Program-made: the position numbers and the translations under genes
In this document: positions 29,684 through 30,450 of the stretch, piece after piece
Numbering within the stretch: position 1 is the first letter of the stretch
Layout of the letters: each line of letters opens with the position of its first letter
The notes under the pieces: generated by a model
Seen by the model: only the letters and a program-made list of their open reading frames with translations
The model's database searches: none
What the model was told of the DNA's origin: nothing
Assembly (NCBI GenBank): GCA_049792815.1
Contig: JBARBG010000037.1
Coordinates: 1 to 30,450, forward strand
Length of the DNA stretch: 30,450 nucleotides
Source: DAIDKA01 sp049792815
Lineage (GTDB): Bacteria > Pseudomonadota > Gammaproteobacteria > Steroidobacterales > Steroidobacteraceae
Direction: 5' to 3'

Positions 29684-30450
29684 TTATCGGCTTACCGTGA
29701 TGCTGGCTTGAGTATCCAACGGGCCAAACTGATCCCTGCCAATGCCCTTGGGGGCGGTCGGGATTACCAGTTTCACCCAGACGGCATCCGGACCCTTGAA
29801 ATACGAAGTCTCGGTCGCCTGGCGCAGGGCGTCGATGCTGTCCTGCTGCTTCCCGGAGGCCGCGTTGGCGAAACCCGGCAGCTCGAACACGACCCATGAG
29901 CCTTTGGCCATTTCGGACAAACTGATGGCAACTTCCGGTCTTTCGGTCTTCACACGGATCTCGGTACCGGCGCGCACAGTGCTCTGATTGGCCGTGATCT
30001 TGAAGTCCTTGCCATTGCGGCTCAGGACAATTGGCTGTTGAGGAGCAGCCGCCCGCGCCCGCGCAGGCGCAGGCGCAGCCGCCCGCAAAGCAACATCTTT
30101 CAGCGCAAGACCAGCACCGCTTGTGGGTCCGGGCCTCCTGATGCTGAACTGCATGCGTCCGATATCACCCTTGCACACCGAGGCATTCCAGGTGGGATGA
30201 ATCTCGCAGGTGTCGTCCGTGGCGACGCTGTCGTTCTCGCCGTCGTGAATCAGAGCATAGGAATCAGGGATGCCGGTCGTCGATCCGTCCAGATCGTGGA
30301 TCGCCGCGGTCCGGTAGGCCGAACCACTCCGGTTGTCACTGTCGAACCTGGGGTCGATCTTCGGGAAATACACGGGCTTCGCATTGATGTATTTCGCACC
30401 CTTGACGGTGTTTTCGGTGGTAACCCCGGCGCCCGTAAACAACAGCCAGG
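29684..30450 (-). CDS. C-terminal part of a CEMIP/TMEM2-like secreted protein (5' end outside window)
   Basis: The frame is open through the window edge, so only the last 255 or so residues are seen; an internal TTG at 30442 is not a real start. The stretch NTVKGAKYINAKPVYFP, then AAIHDLDGSTTGIPDSYALI and CEIHPTWNASVCKGDIGRMQ, resembles the 'DLDGS...W.. ..C' region of CEMIP/TMEM2-type G8-domain proteins, some of which act on hyaluronan. A low-complexity Ala/Pro/Arg linker (AAAPAPARARAAAPQQP) leads to a separate C-terminal domain (IVLSRNGKDFKITANQSTVR, FELPGFANAASGKQ) that I do not recognise. The family call is tentative because the N-terminal G8 domain and beta-helix are not visible. Confidence 0.55.
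   Translation of the reverse strand, partial: WLLFTGAGVTTENTVKGAKYINAKPVYFPKIDPRFDSDNRSGSAYRTAAIHDLDGSTTGIPDSYALIHDGENDSVATDDTCEIHPTWNASVCKGDIGRMQFSIRRPGPTSGAGLALKDVALRAAAPAPARARAAAPQQPIVLSRNGKDFKITANQSTVRAGTEIRVKTERPEVAISLSEMAKGSWVVFELPGFANAASGKQQDSIDALRQATETSYFKGPDAVWVKLVIPTAPKGIGRDQFGPLDTQASITVSR

Overview
The window is GC-rich bacterial chromosomal DNA. A gammaproteobacterial host is suggested by the sucA-sucB order, a YheU/UPF0270 protein at the end of a MoxR/Bat operon, and a RumA/TrmA-type RNA methyltransferase. The exact lineage cannot be read from the sequence; a soil or water group near Steroidobacter, Nevskia or Xanthomonadales is only a guess. Most of the window looks like ordinary core genome. 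The part from about 21.8 kb onward is accessory.

Region 1 (1-6.3 kb): the start of sucB and all of sucA (2-oxoglutarate dehydrogenase E2 and E1) on the minus strand. They are followed by a small DUF5658-like membrane protein, an unrecognised 186-aa protein, a periplasmic aspartic protease with two DTG motifs, and a divergent small zinc-ribbon protein. Region 2 (6.3-14.5 kb): one tightly coupled minus-strand operon reading moxR, DUF58, DUF4381, batA, batB/batC fusion, batD, batE-like, yheU-like. Most junctions are 4-bp stop/start overlaps. The MoxR AAA+ ATPase, the VWA proteins and the TPR/BatD proteins are expected to form an envelope-associated chaperone-like assembly. Region 3 (14.6-21.7 kb): an Fe-S RNA m5U methyltransferase, an ABC exporter, an SPFH/prohibitin-like protein with an exported partner, a plus-strand OafA-type acyltransferase, and an SdpR-like ArsR repressor coupled to a multi-pass membrane protein.

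Region 4 (21.8-26.7 kb): a plus-strand mobilisation-type module. It holds two tandem paralogous VirD4/TraD-type coupling ATPases separated by a small single-TM coiled-coil protein, then a compact MobA/MobL (MOBQ-like) relaxase and a protein with two four-cysteine clusters. No type IV secretion channel genes are present. Region 5 (26.7-27.9 kb): an intact tRNA-Arg(CCT). Its 3' 48 bp is repeated exactly about 1.1 kb downstream, bracketing a mini-island with no integrase. The island carries a DUF4160-DUF2442/HTH pair with a palindromic operator inside its promoter and an orphan CopG-type antitoxin. Region 6 (28-30.45 kb): a decayed IS30-family element with recognisable terminal inverted repeats, a secreted ABM-domain protein, a bidirectional terminator, and the C-terminal part of a large CEMIP/TMEM2-like secreted protein that runs off the window.

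The accessory stretch is the most unusual part: the paired coupling proteins with a relaxase, and the tRNA-bounded micro-island with a self-regulated toxin-antitoxin-like operon.
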